A stretch of DNA of 49,872 bases from an uncultured Actinomycetes bacterium (GTDB lineage Bacteria; Actinomycetota; Actinomycetes; Nanopelagicales; Nanopelagicaceae): contig CAIUAO010000023.1 of assembly GCA_903897155.1 (NCBI GenBank), positions 1-49,872 on the forward strand, written 5' to 3'. This document shows, one piece after another, positions 33,574 to 42,616 of the stretch. The translations under genes and the position numbers were made by a program. Within the stretch, counting starts at the first letter, position 1. Each line of letters opens with the position of its first letter. Under the pieces are notes generated by a model. The model had not been told where the DNA came from. It searched no databases and was given only the letters and a program-made list of their open reading frames with translations.

Positions 33574-35907
33574 CTAGATGTTGCCTTGGATCGACTCCAG
33601 CACATCTGGCATCTGCTCGGCGGTGATCAAAACTGTTCTGGCCTTTGAGCCTTCAGATGGGCCAACAATCCCGCGGCTCTCCATGAGATCCATCAATCGA
33701 CCTGCTTTAGCAAAACCAACACGTAGTTTGCGTTGCAACATTGATGTTGAACCAAACTGAGTAGAAACAACTAATTGAATTGCTTGAACAAGAAGGTCTA
33801 AATCATCACCAATATCATTTTCAATAACTTTACTTACCGCTGGCGCATTAATGTCGATGCGATAAACCGGTTGAAGCTGAGCCTTTACATGGTTAACAAT
33901 TGCTTCAGTTTCTCGCTCTGAAACATATGCGCCTTGAATACGAACTGCCTTACTTGCCCCCATTGGTAAGAAGAGCCCATCTCCTTGTCCAACTAGCTTT
34001 TCTGCTCCCGGTGTATCCAAGATAACTCTGGAATCAGCAAGGCTTGATGTAGCAAATGAAAGGCGAGAAGGGACGTTCGCTTTAATAAGTCCTGTAACAA
34101 TGTCCACACTCGGACGCTGAGTTGCAATCACTAGATGAATGCCTGCGGCGCGGGCCAGTTGCGTAATACGCACAATACTTTCTTCAACCTCTCGGGCTGC
34201 AACCATCATGAGGTCTGCTAACTCATCGATAATCACAAGTAAATACGGATATGGCTCTAGAACTCTCTCACTGCCATCTGGTGGGGTGATCTTCCCGGCG
34301 CGCACTGCTTTATTAAAGTCATCAATGTGGCGGAAACCAAAGTGTGAAAGATCATCGTAACGCTGGTCCATCTCTCGAACTACCCATGCAAGAACATCTG
34401 CCGCTTTCTTAGGGTTAGTAATAATTGGCGCAATTAAGTGTGGAATACCTTCATAGCTTGTGAGCTCTACTCGCTTAGGGTCGATCATCACCAGACGAAC
34501 TTCATCTGGAGTTGCCCTCATTAATATCGAGACAACCAGTGAATTAATCATCGAAGATTTACCTGCACCGGTTGCTCCAGCAACAAGCAAGTGAGGCATC
34601 TTGGCAAGGTTGGCGCAAATAAAATTACCTTCGACATCTTTACCTAATGCAATCACCATGGGGTGTGCTTCATTTGTGGCAACAGCAGAACGCAAGACAT
34701 CACCTAACGCAACTATTTCACGATCTGTATTTGGTATTTCAATACCTACCGCAGATTTACCAGGAATAGGAGAAAGAATTCTCACGTCCCCACTTGCAAC
34801 TGCGTATGAAATATTCTTTGAAAGAGCAGAGATGGCTTCAACCTTCACGCCTGCTGCAAGTTCAACTTCATAACGAGTAACAGTTGGCCCACGCATAAAT
34901 CCAGTAACAGTGGCGTCAACCCCAAATTGCTCAAATACCTGGCCTAGGGCTGCGACAACAATTTCATTTGCTTTTGATTTTGCTTTTGTTGCAGGTCCTG
35001 CTCGAAGTAAATCCATCGAGGGCAAAATGTATGGCGTATCTGCAGTCAAAATCATCTGATGCGCAGGATGTGATTGCGTAGTTTTGGTGACAAAAGTCGG
35101 CTCACGCCTGAGAGCTACTGTTTCATCTGAAGCGTACTCTTCCTCAATATCTTCTTCTGGCTCTTCCTCATCATCATGAAATTCTTGAACGAGAGGAGTT
35201 TCAAAGGGAGGCGTATCGCTTATTTCAAAGTCCTGATCTACCGCTGGCTTTCTTGCTTTGCTTGCAAAAGCACGAGTTCCTCGAAAAAGTGCAGCAACTT
35301 TGCCAAAGACATCAGAAACGGGAGTTGCTGTAACGATTAACAGGGAGAAGAAGAGAATAATAAAAAGAATTGGTATTGCCAGAATCGAAGTAACTAGCGC
35401 AACTAGAGGCGTAGCAACGCCGTAACCAATCCAGCCACCACCACCTTGTATTGCACTCTTCCCAGTATCTCCTACCGATCCATTAAATACATGAGCAAGC
35501 CCAGTGAGTGAAACAAGAAGAAGCAATGTGCCAATTGTTATGCGCCCAGTTGCCCTACCTTCTTGAGGAGCCCTGAAGAGACGAATAGCAAAATAAATGA
35601 AAATTACCGGAGCAAGGAAAGCAAGGCGGCCAAAAGTTCCAAGCAGGAATGCAGTTAAAGCTCGCCCAACAATATTGTTGAGATGAAACCAACTTCCTGA
35701 AGCTGCAAGAATTGAGAGAACGACAAGAAAGAAGGCGAAACCATCTCGCTGATGGGCTTCATCTAGTTCTTTGGCTTGTCTAAAAACAAACCTAATTGCA
35801 CTTCCAATTACCTTCGCTACAAAGCGCCAGAGCGCAGCAAGCCCACGGATAACCCCAGCAATGAGTGAAGGTTTTTTCCCAGACTTAGCGCTTTTACGTT
35901 TTGCCAT
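33574..35907 (-). CDS. ftsK: DNA translocase FtsK
   Basis: FtsK is the septal DNA pump that clears the chromosome terminus. The 777-residue protein has an N-terminal membrane domain (about four helices in 57-193), an acidic linker (DDEEEPEEDIEEE, about 245-257), the RecA-like motor with Walker A GATGAGKS (444-451) and LLVIIDELADLM Walker B, and the C-terminal gamma winged helix (about 710-770) that reads KOPS sequences. It is shorter than the E. coli protein because the linker is short, as in other actinobacteria. TAGTCT lies nine bases before the ATG. Confidence 0.96.
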   Translation of the reverse strand: MAKRKSAKSGKKPSLIAGVIRGLAALWRFVAKVIGSAIRFVFRQAKELDEAHQRDGFAFFLVVLSILAASGSWFHLNNIVGRALTAFLLGTFGRLAFLAPVIFIYFAIRLFRAPQEGRATGRITIGTLLLLVSLTGLAHVFNGSVGDTGKSAIQGGGGWIGYGVATPLVALVTSILAIPILFIILFFSLLIVTATPVSDVFGKVAALFRGTRAFASKARKPAVDQDFEISDTPPFETPLVQEFHDDEEEPEEDIEEEYASDETVALRREPTFVTKTTQSHPAHQMILTADTPYILPSMDLLRAGPATKAKSKANEIVVAALGQVFEQFGVDATVTGFMRGPTVTRYEVELAAGVKVEAISALSKNISYAVASGDVRILSPIPGKSAVGIEIPNTDREIVALGDVLRSAVATNEAHPMVIALGKDVEGNFICANLAKMPHLLVAGATGAGKSSMINSLVVSILMRATPDEVRLVMIDPKRVELTSYEGIPHLIAPIITNPKKAADVLAWVVREMDQRYDDLSHFGFRHIDDFNKAVRAGKITPPDGSERVLEPYPYLLVIIDELADLMMVAAREVEESIVRITQLARAAGIHLVIATQRPSVDIVTGLIKANVPSRLSFATSSLADSRVILDTPGAEKLVGQGDGLFLPMGASKAVRIQGAYVSERETEAIVNHVKAQLQPVYRIDINAPAVSKVIENDIGDDLDLLVQAIQLVVSTQFGSTSMLQRKLRVGFAKAGRLMDLMESRGIVGPSEGSKARTVLITAEQMPDVLESIQGNI

Positions 35908-35957
35908 GATAGGTAAAGACTAAAGAATCACTAGAGAGTATGCCCAAAGGCGCGCCG

Positions 35958-37640
35958 TTAAACCTCAATAACTACAGGAACAATCATTGGCTTACGGCGG
36001 TGTTCTTCCCCGACCCAAGTACCAACAGTTCGGCGCACAACTTGTGAAAGTTGGTGTGTTCCATTTATTCCACCACTAACAGCAGTTGCAAGTGCTTTCT
36101 CAATCATGCCTTTTACTTCATCGAAGAGGCGTTGATCTTCTGTGAATCCACGGGCATGAATATCTGGGCCTGCAACGATTTTCCCACTTTGTGAGTCAAT
36201 CACAACAACAACGGAAATAAATCCCTCTTCCCCTAAAATTCTACGATCTTTCAGAGAACTCTCTGTAATTTCACCAATGCTCTGCCCATCAACATATACA
36301 AAGCCACATGGAACAGCACCAGCTATATCTGCATAACCATCATGCATATCAACAACAATTCCATTATCGACAACAATCGTATTTGTGCGAGCCACGCCTG
36401 TCTTGATGGCAAGTTCTGCATTTGCCCGCAAGTGACGCCATTCACCGTGAACTGGCATAACGTTCTTTGGCTTCACAATGTTGTAACAGTACAAAAGCTC
36501 GCCAGCTGCTGCATGGCCTGAAACGTGCACCATCGCATTTCCTTTATGAACCACATCTGCGCCAAAACGAGTAAGTTCATTTATAACTCTATAGACAGGG
36601 TTCTCGTTGCCTGGAATAAGAGAGGATGCAAGAATTACTGTGTCACCTTTGCCAACGCGGATCTGATGATCACCATTTGCCATCCGGGAAAGCGCAGCAA
36701 GTGGCTCCCCTTGTGACCCCGTACAAATCAAAACAACCTTGTCACCAAATTCTTCAATATTTTTAGAATCAACAATCAGACCTTTAGGCACATCTAAGTA
36801 ACCTAAATCCTGCGCAAGTTTCATATTGCGCACCATGCTTCGCCCAACAAAAGCAACTTTACGATCATGGGCAAGTGCAATATTTAATACTTGCTGAATA
36901 CGGTGCACGTGCGAAGCAAATGAAGCAACAATGACGCGGCGCGGTGTTGCACTAAAAACACGATCGAGAACAGGCATGATCTCGCGCTCTGAGGTTGTAA
37001 ATCCAGGTACATCTGCGTTGGTGGAATCCACCATAAACAAATCAACACCTTCTGCGCCCAATTTGGCAAAGGTAGGTAGATCAGTTACTCGGCCATCAAG
37101 TGGCAACTGGTCCATCTTAAAATCACCTGTGTGTAAAACCAGACCAGCTTCTGTGCGAATTGCTATAGCAAGTGCGTCAGGAATTGAGTGGTTAACTGCA
37201 ACAAATTCCAATTCAAATGGTCCAAACTTTTGAATCATCCCAGCTTTAACTTCAACTAGGGGCGCAGTGATGCGGCGCTCTTTAAGCTTTGCCTCAGTAA
37301 ATGCGAGTGTAAGTTTTGATCCAACAACAGGAATATCTGCGCGCTCTTTGAGCAAGTATGGAACAGCTCCAATGTGGTCTTCGTGGCCGTGTGTCAGAGC
37401 AATCGCAACAACATCGCCAAGGCGCTCACGAATATAAGAAAAATCGGGAAGGATGAGATCAATTCCGGGTTGGTTTTCTTCTGGAAATAAAACACCGCAG
37501 TCAACAACAAGTAACTTTCCGTCATACTCAAAGACGGTCATATTGCGACCAATTTCACCGAGCCCGCCAAGGGCAACGATGCGAAGAGTTTTAGGAGCTA
37601 ATTTTGCTGGGTAGGGTAAATCGGGATGAGGATGATTCAT
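35958..37640 (-). CDS. rnj: Ribonuclease J
   Basis: This metallo-beta-lactamase/beta-CASP ribonuclease has 5' exonuclease and endonuclease activity in RNA processing. The 560-residue product has the zinc motif THGHEDH (His84, His86, Asp88, His89), HTGDFKMD, the beta-CASP VHVSGHA segment and a C-terminal dimerisation domain (about 450-555). It directly follows dapA, the two overlapping by one base (TAATG), as in mycobacteria and corynebacteria. Expression therefore depends on the dapA promoter. Confidence 0.95.
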   Translation of the reverse strand: MNHPHPDLPYPAKLAPKTLRIVALGGLGEIGRNMTVFEYDGKLLVVDCGVLFPEENQPGIDLILPDFSYIRERLGDVVAIALTHGHEDHIGAVPYLLKERADIPVVGSKLTLAFTEAKLKERRITAPLVEVKAGMIQKFGPFELEFVAVNHSIPDALAIAIRTEAGLVLHTGDFKMDQLPLDGRVTDLPTFAKLGAEGVDLFMVDSTNADVPGFTTSEREIMPVLDRVFSATPRRVIVASFASHVHRIQQVLNIALAHDRKVAFVGRSMVRNMKLAQDLGYLDVPKGLIVDSKNIEEFGDKVVLICTGSQGEPLAALSRMANGDHQIRVGKGDTVILASSLIPGNENPVYRVINELTRFGADVVHKGNAMVHVSGHAAAGELLYCYNIVKPKNVMPVHGEWRHLRANAELAIKTGVARTNTIVVDNGIVVDMHDGYADIAGAVPCGFVYVDGQSIGEITESSLKDRRILGEEGFISVVVVIDSQSGKIVAGPDIHARGFTEDQRLFDEVKGMIEKALATAVSGGINGTHQLSQVVRRTVGTWVGEEHRRKPMIVPVVIEV

Positions 37641-38554
37641 TAGTTAAGTTTTACTCCGCCTTGTCGTAGATCCTCCCGCAATTGCGCAATCTGCGCTTCG
37701 GTGGCATCGACAAGGGGCAAACGAGTAAATCCGCCTGGTAGGCCAAGCATATTTAATGCCGCCTTAGTCAATATCGCACCCTGGGTGCGGAAGGTTCCGG
37801 TAAATACCGGCAATAGTTCTTGGTGAATCTCAAGTGCACGTTTTGTATTTCCAGCAAACCAAGCATCAATCATCTCTCGGAGTTGCTTGCCCACTACATG
37901 CCCACAGACTGAAACAAAGCCGACTGCCCCAACAGATAACAGTGGCAAATTCAAAATGTCATCGCCTGAATAAACAGGAAGACCTGTCCTTTTTATAACC
38001 CACGAAGTTGCTCCAGGGTTTCCTTTCGCATCTTTGAGCGCCACGATGTTCTTGACTTCAGCAAGCCTGCAAATAGTGTCTGTCTCAATCTCAGCACCTG
38101 TACGACCAGGGATGTCATACATCATGATCGGAAGATCTGTCGCTGCTGCAGTTGCGCGAAAGTGCGCTTCAATTCCAGCCTGAGGTGGCTTGTTGTAATA
38201 AGGAGTAACAATCAAAAGTCCATCGGCGCCAACTTCAGCACAACGCTTTGCCTGTTCAACCGTATAAGCAGTTTCATTATCACCTGCTCCTGAAAGTACT
38301 TTTACTTTAGAACCAACTGTGCTCTTGACTACTTTAATAATCTCTAATTTTTCAGAAGTCTTTGTAGTCGGAGCCTCGCCCGTAGTTCCATTAACAGCAA
38401 TTGCATCATGGCCAGAATCCGCTAAATGTTGAGCGATCTTTGCCACGCCATCCCAATCGATCTCCCCGCTTTTGTTGAAGGGGGTGATCATTGCCGTAAT
38501 CAGCCGACCAAAGGGCGGCTTAATATCAGTATGGGTGGTGCCAGTTGAGGACAT
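37640..38554 (-). CDS. dapA: 4-hydroxy-tetrahydrodipicolinate synthase
   Basis: DapA condenses pyruvate with aspartate semialdehyde in the lysine/diaminopimelate pathway. The 304-residue TIM barrel carries the Schiff-base Lys174 (VALKDAKGN), Tyr146 (MMYDIPGR) and the Thr-Thr pair 57-58 (NGTTGE). TAGGGT sits six bases before the ATG at 38554 and there is no Shine-Dalgarno, so translation is probably leaderless. The gene leads a dapA-rnj transcription unit. Confidence 0.97.
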   Translation of the reverse strand: MSSTGTTHTDIKPPFGRLITAMITPFNKSGEIDWDGVAKIAQHLADSGHDAIAVNGTTGEAPTTKTSEKLEIIKVVKSTVGSKVKVLSGAGDNETAYTVEQAKRCAEVGADGLLIVTPYYNKPPQAGIEAHFRATAAATDLPIMMYDIPGRTGAEIETDTICRLAEVKNIVALKDAKGNPGATSWVIKRTGLPVYSGDDILNLPLLSVGAVGFVSVCGHVVGKQLREMIDAWFAGNTKRALEIHQELLPVFTGTFRTQGAILTKAALNMLGLPGGFTRLPLVDATEAQIAQLREDLRQGGVKLN

Positions 38555-38560
38555 GGTGTA

Positions 38561-38566
38561 ACCCTA
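38561..38566 (-). promoter_or_regulatory. Leaderless -10 element for dapA
   Basis: TAGGGT, then TACACC, then ATG at 38554, seven bases beyond the thyX stop. The thyX -10 uses the same hexamer. Confidence 0.55.
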
Positions 38567-38572
38567 TCGTGA

Positions 38573-39301
38573 TTAAGGGCAAACCCGTCCAGACTTTTCA
38601 AATGCCGCGTATGTAATAGGCATTAATTTCGCAAAATGCTCTTCCATTTTTTCGGCAACCATCTCAATTTCCCGCTGTGGATAGCTTGGGAAATGAGATC
38701 CTTCCCTAGAGGTGCGAAGTGATAAAAAGTTCATAAGTGCACGTGCGTTCATCGTCACATACATAGATGAATACAAGGTCACAGGCAAAACGGCACGAGC
38801 AACTTCACGAGCAACGCCAGCATCTAACATCTTCTTGTAATTTTCATAGGCAACTGTGCAACTCTCCTTGATTGCACCTACTGTTAGATCAAATTGTTCT
38901 TGGGTGCCATCTACAAATGTGTAGGCACCAGCTTTGCCAATTTGAACTAATTTACGATCCTTGCTTGGAACATAAAAAACTGGGCGCAACTCACGGTAAC
39001 GACCACTCTCCTCGTTATATGAGGCGATGCGATGGCGCATAAATTCACGAAACACGAAGATCGGCGCAGAGACAAAGAAGGTCATTGAGGTGTGCTCGAA
39101 GGGTGACCCATGGCGTTCTCTAGCCAAATAATTAATCAAACCTTCAGCCTTGCTCGCGTCGCTATCGACATCTTCTAGTGATTTATCTCCGGCAGTTGAG
39201 ACTCTTGCCGCCCAGATCACATCAGAATCGCTCGCGCTTGATTTCACAAGCTCGACCGTCATATCGTCACGGAAAACTATTGGGAAATGCTCTTCGCTCA
39301 T
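38573..39301 (-). CDS. thyX: Flavin-dependent thymidylate synthase
   Basis: ThyX makes dTMP from dUMP using FAD, NADPH and methylene-tetrahydrofolate, replacing ThyA. The 242-residue product has the signature RHRIASYNEESGRY (89-102), in which RHR-x7-S binds FAD and dUMP. The C-terminal MNARALMNFLSLRTS contacts substrate (quoted in part). TAGGGT lies six bases before the ATG. Neighbouring dapA matches the dapA-thyX order of mycobacteria. Confidence 0.97.
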   Translation of the reverse strand: MSEEHFPIVFRDDMTVELVKSSASDSDVIWAARVSTAGDKSLEDVDSDASKAEGLINYLARERHGSPFEHTSMTFFVSAPIFVFREFMRHRIASYNEESGRYRELRPVFYVPSKDRKLVQIGKAGAYTFVDGTQEQFDLTVGAIKESCTVAYENYKKMLDAGVAREVARAVLPVTLYSSMYVTMNARALMNFLSLRTSREGSHFPSYPQREIEMVAEKMEEHFAKLMPITYAAFEKSGRVCP

Positions 39302-39307
39302 GTGGCG

Positions 39308-39313
39308 ACCCTA
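39308..39313 (-). promoter_or_regulatory. Leaderless -10 element for thyX
   Basis: TAGGGT, then CGCCAC, then ATG at 39301. TTGGGG 16 bases further upstream (39335-39330) is a possible -35. Confidence 0.55.
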
Positions 39314-39345
39314 TCTATCTCTCCCCTAACCCCAAGGGATTAAGG

Positions 39346-39351
39346 CAGAAT
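39346..39351 (+). promoter_or_regulatory. Possible leaderless -10 of azlC
   Basis: CAGAAT, then GTCGGC, then GTG at 39358. It supports this GTG as the start although it lacks the first T of the consensus. Confidence 0.35.
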
Positions 39352-39357
39352 GTCGGC

Positions 39358-39996
39358 GTGTCAGTGAAGAGAGATTCCATAGGGGTAGGTGTTTCTGTCG
39401 GCGCCGCTGGTGTTGCATTTGGATCAGTTGCAATTGCAGGACACTTTACGGTTGCTCAGGCGTGTGTGCTATCTCTCTTACTTTTCTCTGGAGCATCCCA
39501 ATTCGCACTCGTCGGTGTGATGAGTTCTGGAGGAAGCCCGCTAGCGGCAATTTTGACAGGAACATTCCTTGGAAGTCGCAATGGTTTATATGGCACACGA
39601 ATGGCTAGTATCTTAAAAAATCGTGGATGGCGCAGAGTTGTTGCCGCACAAATAACAATTGATGAATCAACGGGAATGGCTATAGCTCAGGAAGAAACAG
39701 ATCAACAGCACACTGCATTCTGGTTTACTGGCTTTGCAGTATTTTTCTTCTGGAACATCTGCACATTCCTAGGCGCAGTTGGCGCAAAGGCGATTGGAGA
39801 CACTGCTGCTTGGGGTTTAGACGTTGTCTCACCTGTCGTCTTTATTGCAGTTCTCTGGCCAAGGTTGACAACTCGAAACCTTAAACTTGCCGCGCTTGCT
39901 GCATTCACATGGGCGCTATGCATTACAGAAGTTGTGCCATCTGGTGTGCCAATTTTAACGACAGTGGCTATTGCCGTATTTGTTGGGTGGAAATAA
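39358..39996 (+). CDS. azlC: AzlC family branched-chain amino acid exporter, large subunit
   Basis: The 212-residue membrane protein fits the AzlC family, the large partner of a two-component exporter of branched-chain amino acids or analogues. SLLLFSGASQFALVGV, followed by FLGSRNGLYG, is the conserved AzlC core, here at about 38-80. An in-frame reading extends upstream through thyX on the opposite strand. GTG 39358 is preferred because the family begins just before the GVGVSVGAAGVAFG segment and because of the CAGAAT box. A second GTG at 39364 is possible. azlD follows with a one-base overlap. Confidence 0.88.
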   Translation: MSVKRDSIGVGVSVGAAGVAFGSVAIAGHFTVAQACVLSLLLFSGASQFALVGVMSSGGSPLAAILTGTFLGSRNGLYGTRMASILKNRGWRRVVAAQITIDESTGMAIAQEETDQQHTAFWFTGFAVFFFWNICTFLGAVGAKAIGDTAAWGLDVVSPVVFIAVLWPRLTTRNLKLAALAAFTWALCITEVVPSGVPILTTVAIAVFVGWK

Positions 39997-40307
39997 TGAG
40001 TAGCAAATGGATCGCGGTGCTCGTAACAGGGGTCCTCTGCTTTATTCTTAAATACGTAGGACACTCCATCCCGGCAAAGTGGCTCGAGCGTCCACGCATT
40101 AGCCGAATTACTACTCTGATTCCGATCGTTTTACTGAGCGCTTTAGTAGGAATCCAGGCGTTTACGACTCAAACCAAATTCACAGTTGACCATAGGCTTT
40201 CAGGAATCATTATTGGAGCGGGTTCGGTAATAGCAAAGCTGCCATTTCCAGTAACTATTATTCTGGCAATGGCAGCTTCGGCAATTACTTACAGATTAAA
40301 GATTTAA
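39996..40307 (+). CDS. azlD: AzlD family exporter, small subunit
   Basis: This 103-residue membrane protein has about three to four helices and the KWLERPRISRITTLIPIVLLSA region typical of AzlD (quoted in part). It starts at the ATG that overlaps the azlC stop (TAATG), so the subunits are made together. Its stop overlaps that of the glutaredoxin gene by four bases in convergent orientation. Confidence 0.87.
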   Translation: MSSKWIAVLVTGVLCFILKYVGHSIPAKWLERPRISRITTLIPIVLLSALVGIQAFTTQTKFTVDHRLSGIIIGAGSVIAKLPFPVTIILAMAASAITYRLKI

Positions 40308-40558
40308 AGAATAGAGAGTTCTTCCAGCTTTGCTTCAAGAGCTAAATCTGAAGGCTCAGTCAGATGAGTTCCATCAGAGAAAACAATCACAGGGATTGAC
40401 TTAGCACCGCCATTGATTTCAATGACCTTATCTGCCGCTGAGAGGTCTTTTTCAACATCTACGTAGTTGTATGTAACCTTATGTGAATCTAAATACGCTT
40501 TTGAACGGCGGCAATCTCCACACCAATCGGCACCATACATTGTTATTTCTTTTGACAT
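40304..40558 (-). CDS. Glutaredoxin/mycoredoxin-like protein
   Basis: The 84-residue thioredoxin-fold protein has the active site WCGDCRRSK (Cys13, Cys16) after the first strand, a cis-Pro in KSIPVIVF (about 55) and the TEPSDLALEAKL final helix. In actinobacteria such small redoxins usually work with mycothiol. The CGDC motif differs from the CGYC of mycoredoxin-1, so the exact partner is uncertain. AGGAG lies six bases before the ATG. It is 30 bases downstream of dapB and probably shares its transcript. Confidence 0.88.
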   Translation of the reverse strand: MSKEITMYGADWCGDCRRSKAYLDSHKVTYNYVDVEKDLSAADKVIEINGGAKSIPVIVFSDGTHLTEPSDLALEAKLEELSIL

Positions 40559-40588
40559 TTTCTTCTCCTATTACTTGTTGATTTAAGT

Positions 40589-41338
40589 CTACTTAAGATC
40601 TAAAAAGTGTTCTAGCCCAAATGTGAGACCAGGATGTGTAACAACCTTGCGCACGCCCAAAAGAACTCCTGGCATAAAGCCAGTGCGATCGATCGAGTCA
40701 TGGCGAATAGTGAGTGTCTCCCCTACATCACCCAAGACAACTTCTTGATGAGCAACTAACCCACGAAGGCGTACTGAGTGGATAGGAACATCTCCAACCT
40801 TTGCGCCGCGGGAACCATCTAGGGATGTTGCGGTCGCATCTGGCATTGCAGATTTTGAAACAGATTTACGCGCTTCTGTAATTAATTCTGCCGTTCTAGC
40901 AGCAGTACCTGAGGGAGCATCCACCTTGTTTGGGTGATGCAATTCAATAATTTCAACTGATTCAAAGTATTTCGATGCCTGGGCTGCAAATTGCATCATC
41001 AACACGGCGCCAAGACCAAAATTAGGGGCAATAAGCGCACCTACCTTTGGATTCTTTGCAAGCCATCCTTTTACTTGCTCAAGCTTCTTTTCATCAAAAC
41101 CAGTAGTTCCAACAACAACGTTTATTCCATGATTTATTGCAAAATCTAAATTCCCCATTACTGAATCAGGGTGAGTAAAATCAATGATTACTTCTGCGCC
41201 AGATGTCACAAGGGTGTCGAGTGAATCACCGAGATCTAAAGAAGCAACCAGTTCTAAATCTTTCGCATCATTAACCGCTGCAACAGTTGTTGCGCCCATG
41301 CGTCCTTTAGCTCCAAGTACAGCTACCTTGATACTCAT
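40589..41338 (-). CDS. dapB: 4-hydroxy-tetrahydrodipicolinate reductase
   Basis: DapB reduces the product of DapA. The 249-residue enzyme has the nucleotide-binding VLGAKGRMG (7-15), the DFTHPDSV and GTTGF segments, and the catalytic ELHHPNKVDAPSGTA loop with its His-His and Lys. The size is typical of the shorter actinobacterial form. It overlaps the upstream M16 protease gene by four bases (ATGA). Confidence 0.96.
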   Translation of the reverse strand: MSIKVAVLGAKGRMGATTVAAVNDAKDLELVASLDLGDSLDTLVTSGAEVIIDFTHPDSVMGNLDFAINHGINVVVGTTGFDEKKLEQVKGWLAKNPKVGALIAPNFGLGAVLMMQFAAQASKYFESVEIIELHHPNKVDAPSGTAARTAELITEARKSVSKSAMPDATATSLDGSRGAKVGDVPIHSVRLRGLVAHQEVVLGDVGETLTIRHDSIDRTGFMPGVLLGVRKVVTHPGLTFGLEHFLDLK

Positions 41339-42606
41339 GCAATCACCTTCTCAAACTTGCTCGCGCTCTTAAACGGTCCCACTATGGCAAGGGTAGAAGG
41401 TTTTGGCAGGATCTCGCTGGCAATTGCCCTCACATCTGCAGGTGTCACACTTTTCACGCGGGATAAGATCTCATCAAAAGTCATTACTTCCCCATAAACC
41501 AATTCACTTTTGCCGATTCGACTCATTTGAGAGCCGGTGTCTTCTTGACTCAACACGAGTGAGCCTGAAACTGCTCCCTTGGCCCGGGTAATTTCTTCTT
41601 CAGTTAAACCATGCTCAGCCACATCCATTGTGATGTCTCGAATAATTTTCACAACTTCAACAGCCTTTGATGGTTGGCAACCTGCATAAAATGCCAGGGT
41701 TCCTGATCCTGCAAATTGCTGAACATATGAATAGACCGAGTAAGCCAAGCCACGCTTCTCACGAACTTCTTGAAATAAACGCGATGACATTCCTCCACCC
41801 AGTGCTGAAGCAAGAACGCTTAATGCAAAACGACGATCATCATTGCGCTCTACACCTTGACCACCTAAAAGAAGGTGAGCTTGTTCAGTCTTCTTATCTA
41901 AAATTCCAACTTTTCCAACACCAGGGACCTTTGAGTGTGTAGCCGCGCGCAGGTTTGGCTTAGCACTAGGAACATCTAAGAAATTATCTTTAGACATGGC
42001 TTCTTCCACCATGCGGACAACCTTCTTATGTTTGATATTTCCTGCAACAGCAATCACGAGGTCTTCAGGGCGATATCTCTTTTTGTAATAGTTAAAGACA
42101 GAGTTTCGTGACATACCTTTAATCGAATCGATTGTGCCAAGAATTGGCCTACCTAATTCAGAGTTACCGTAATAAGCCTCAAGATATAAGTCATGGATGA
42201 GATCTGATGGGTCATCATCTCGCATAGCAATTTCTTCTAGAACAACATTGCGCTCAGCATCTACATCTGAGGCTGCAACTACTGATGAGGTAATGAGGTC
42301 TGAAATGACATCAACTGCGAGAGGTAGGTCAACGTCAATAACGCGAGCATAAAAGCATGTGTATTCCTTGCCAGTAAAGGCATTCATCTCACCGCCTACC
42401 GCTTCAATGCTTGATGAGATTTCCATCGCAGTACGAGTCTTTGTTCCCTTAAAAAGTAAGTGCTCGAGAAAATGTGAAGCTCCCGCGACAGGTGATGTCT
42501 CATCGCGAGAGCCGACATTTACCCACACACCAAATGTTGCTGAGCGGACTGTTGAAACTTCTTCGGTAACTATCCGAAGGCCGCTAGGCAAGATGGTGCG
42601 TGGCAT
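41335..42606 (-). CDS. M16 family zinc peptidase (PepR/insulinase-like)
   Basis: The 423-residue protein is a one-chain M16B peptidase with an inverted zinc motif HFLEH (His45, Glu48, His49) and the distal Glu in VVLEEI (about 125). The C-terminal half is the inactive homologous domain with the RLFQEVREKRGLAYSV motif. It lies ten bases downstream of pnp, matching mycobacterial pepR next to gpsI. Its substrate is unknown. No Shine-Dalgarno is seen, so translation probably depends on pnp readthrough. Confidence 0.93.
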   Translation of the reverse strand: MPRTILPSGLRIVTEEVSTVRSATFGVWVNVGSRDETSPVAGASHFLEHLLFKGTKTRTAMEISSSIEAVGGEMNAFTGKEYTCFYARVIDVDLPLAVDVISDLITSSVVAASDVDAERNVVLEEIAMRDDDPSDLIHDLYLEAYYGNSELGRPILGTIDSIKGMSRNSVFNYYKKRYRPEDLVIAVAGNIKHKKVVRMVEEAMSKDNFLDVPSAKPNLRAATHSKVPGVGKVGILDKKTEQAHLLLGGQGVERNDDRRFALSVLASALGGGMSSRLFQEVREKRGLAYSVYSYVQQFAGSGTLAFYAGCQPSKAVEVVKIIRDITMDVAEHGLTEEEITRAKGAVSGSLVLSQEDTGSQMSRIGKSELVYGEVMTFDEILSRVKSVTPADVRAIASEILPKPSTLAIVGPFKSASKFEKVIA

Positions 42607-42616
42607 TAATTATTGA

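Noticed and set aside
35949..35956. GGCGCGCC palindrome between ftsK and rnj
   Set aside because: An isolated 8-bp GC-rich palindrome without neighbours or a T-tract is compatible with chance.
39178..39357. Upstream extension of azlC through the thyX gene
   Set aside because: The extra 60 codons are antisense to thyX and are not part of the AzlC family; GTG 39358 fits the family start.
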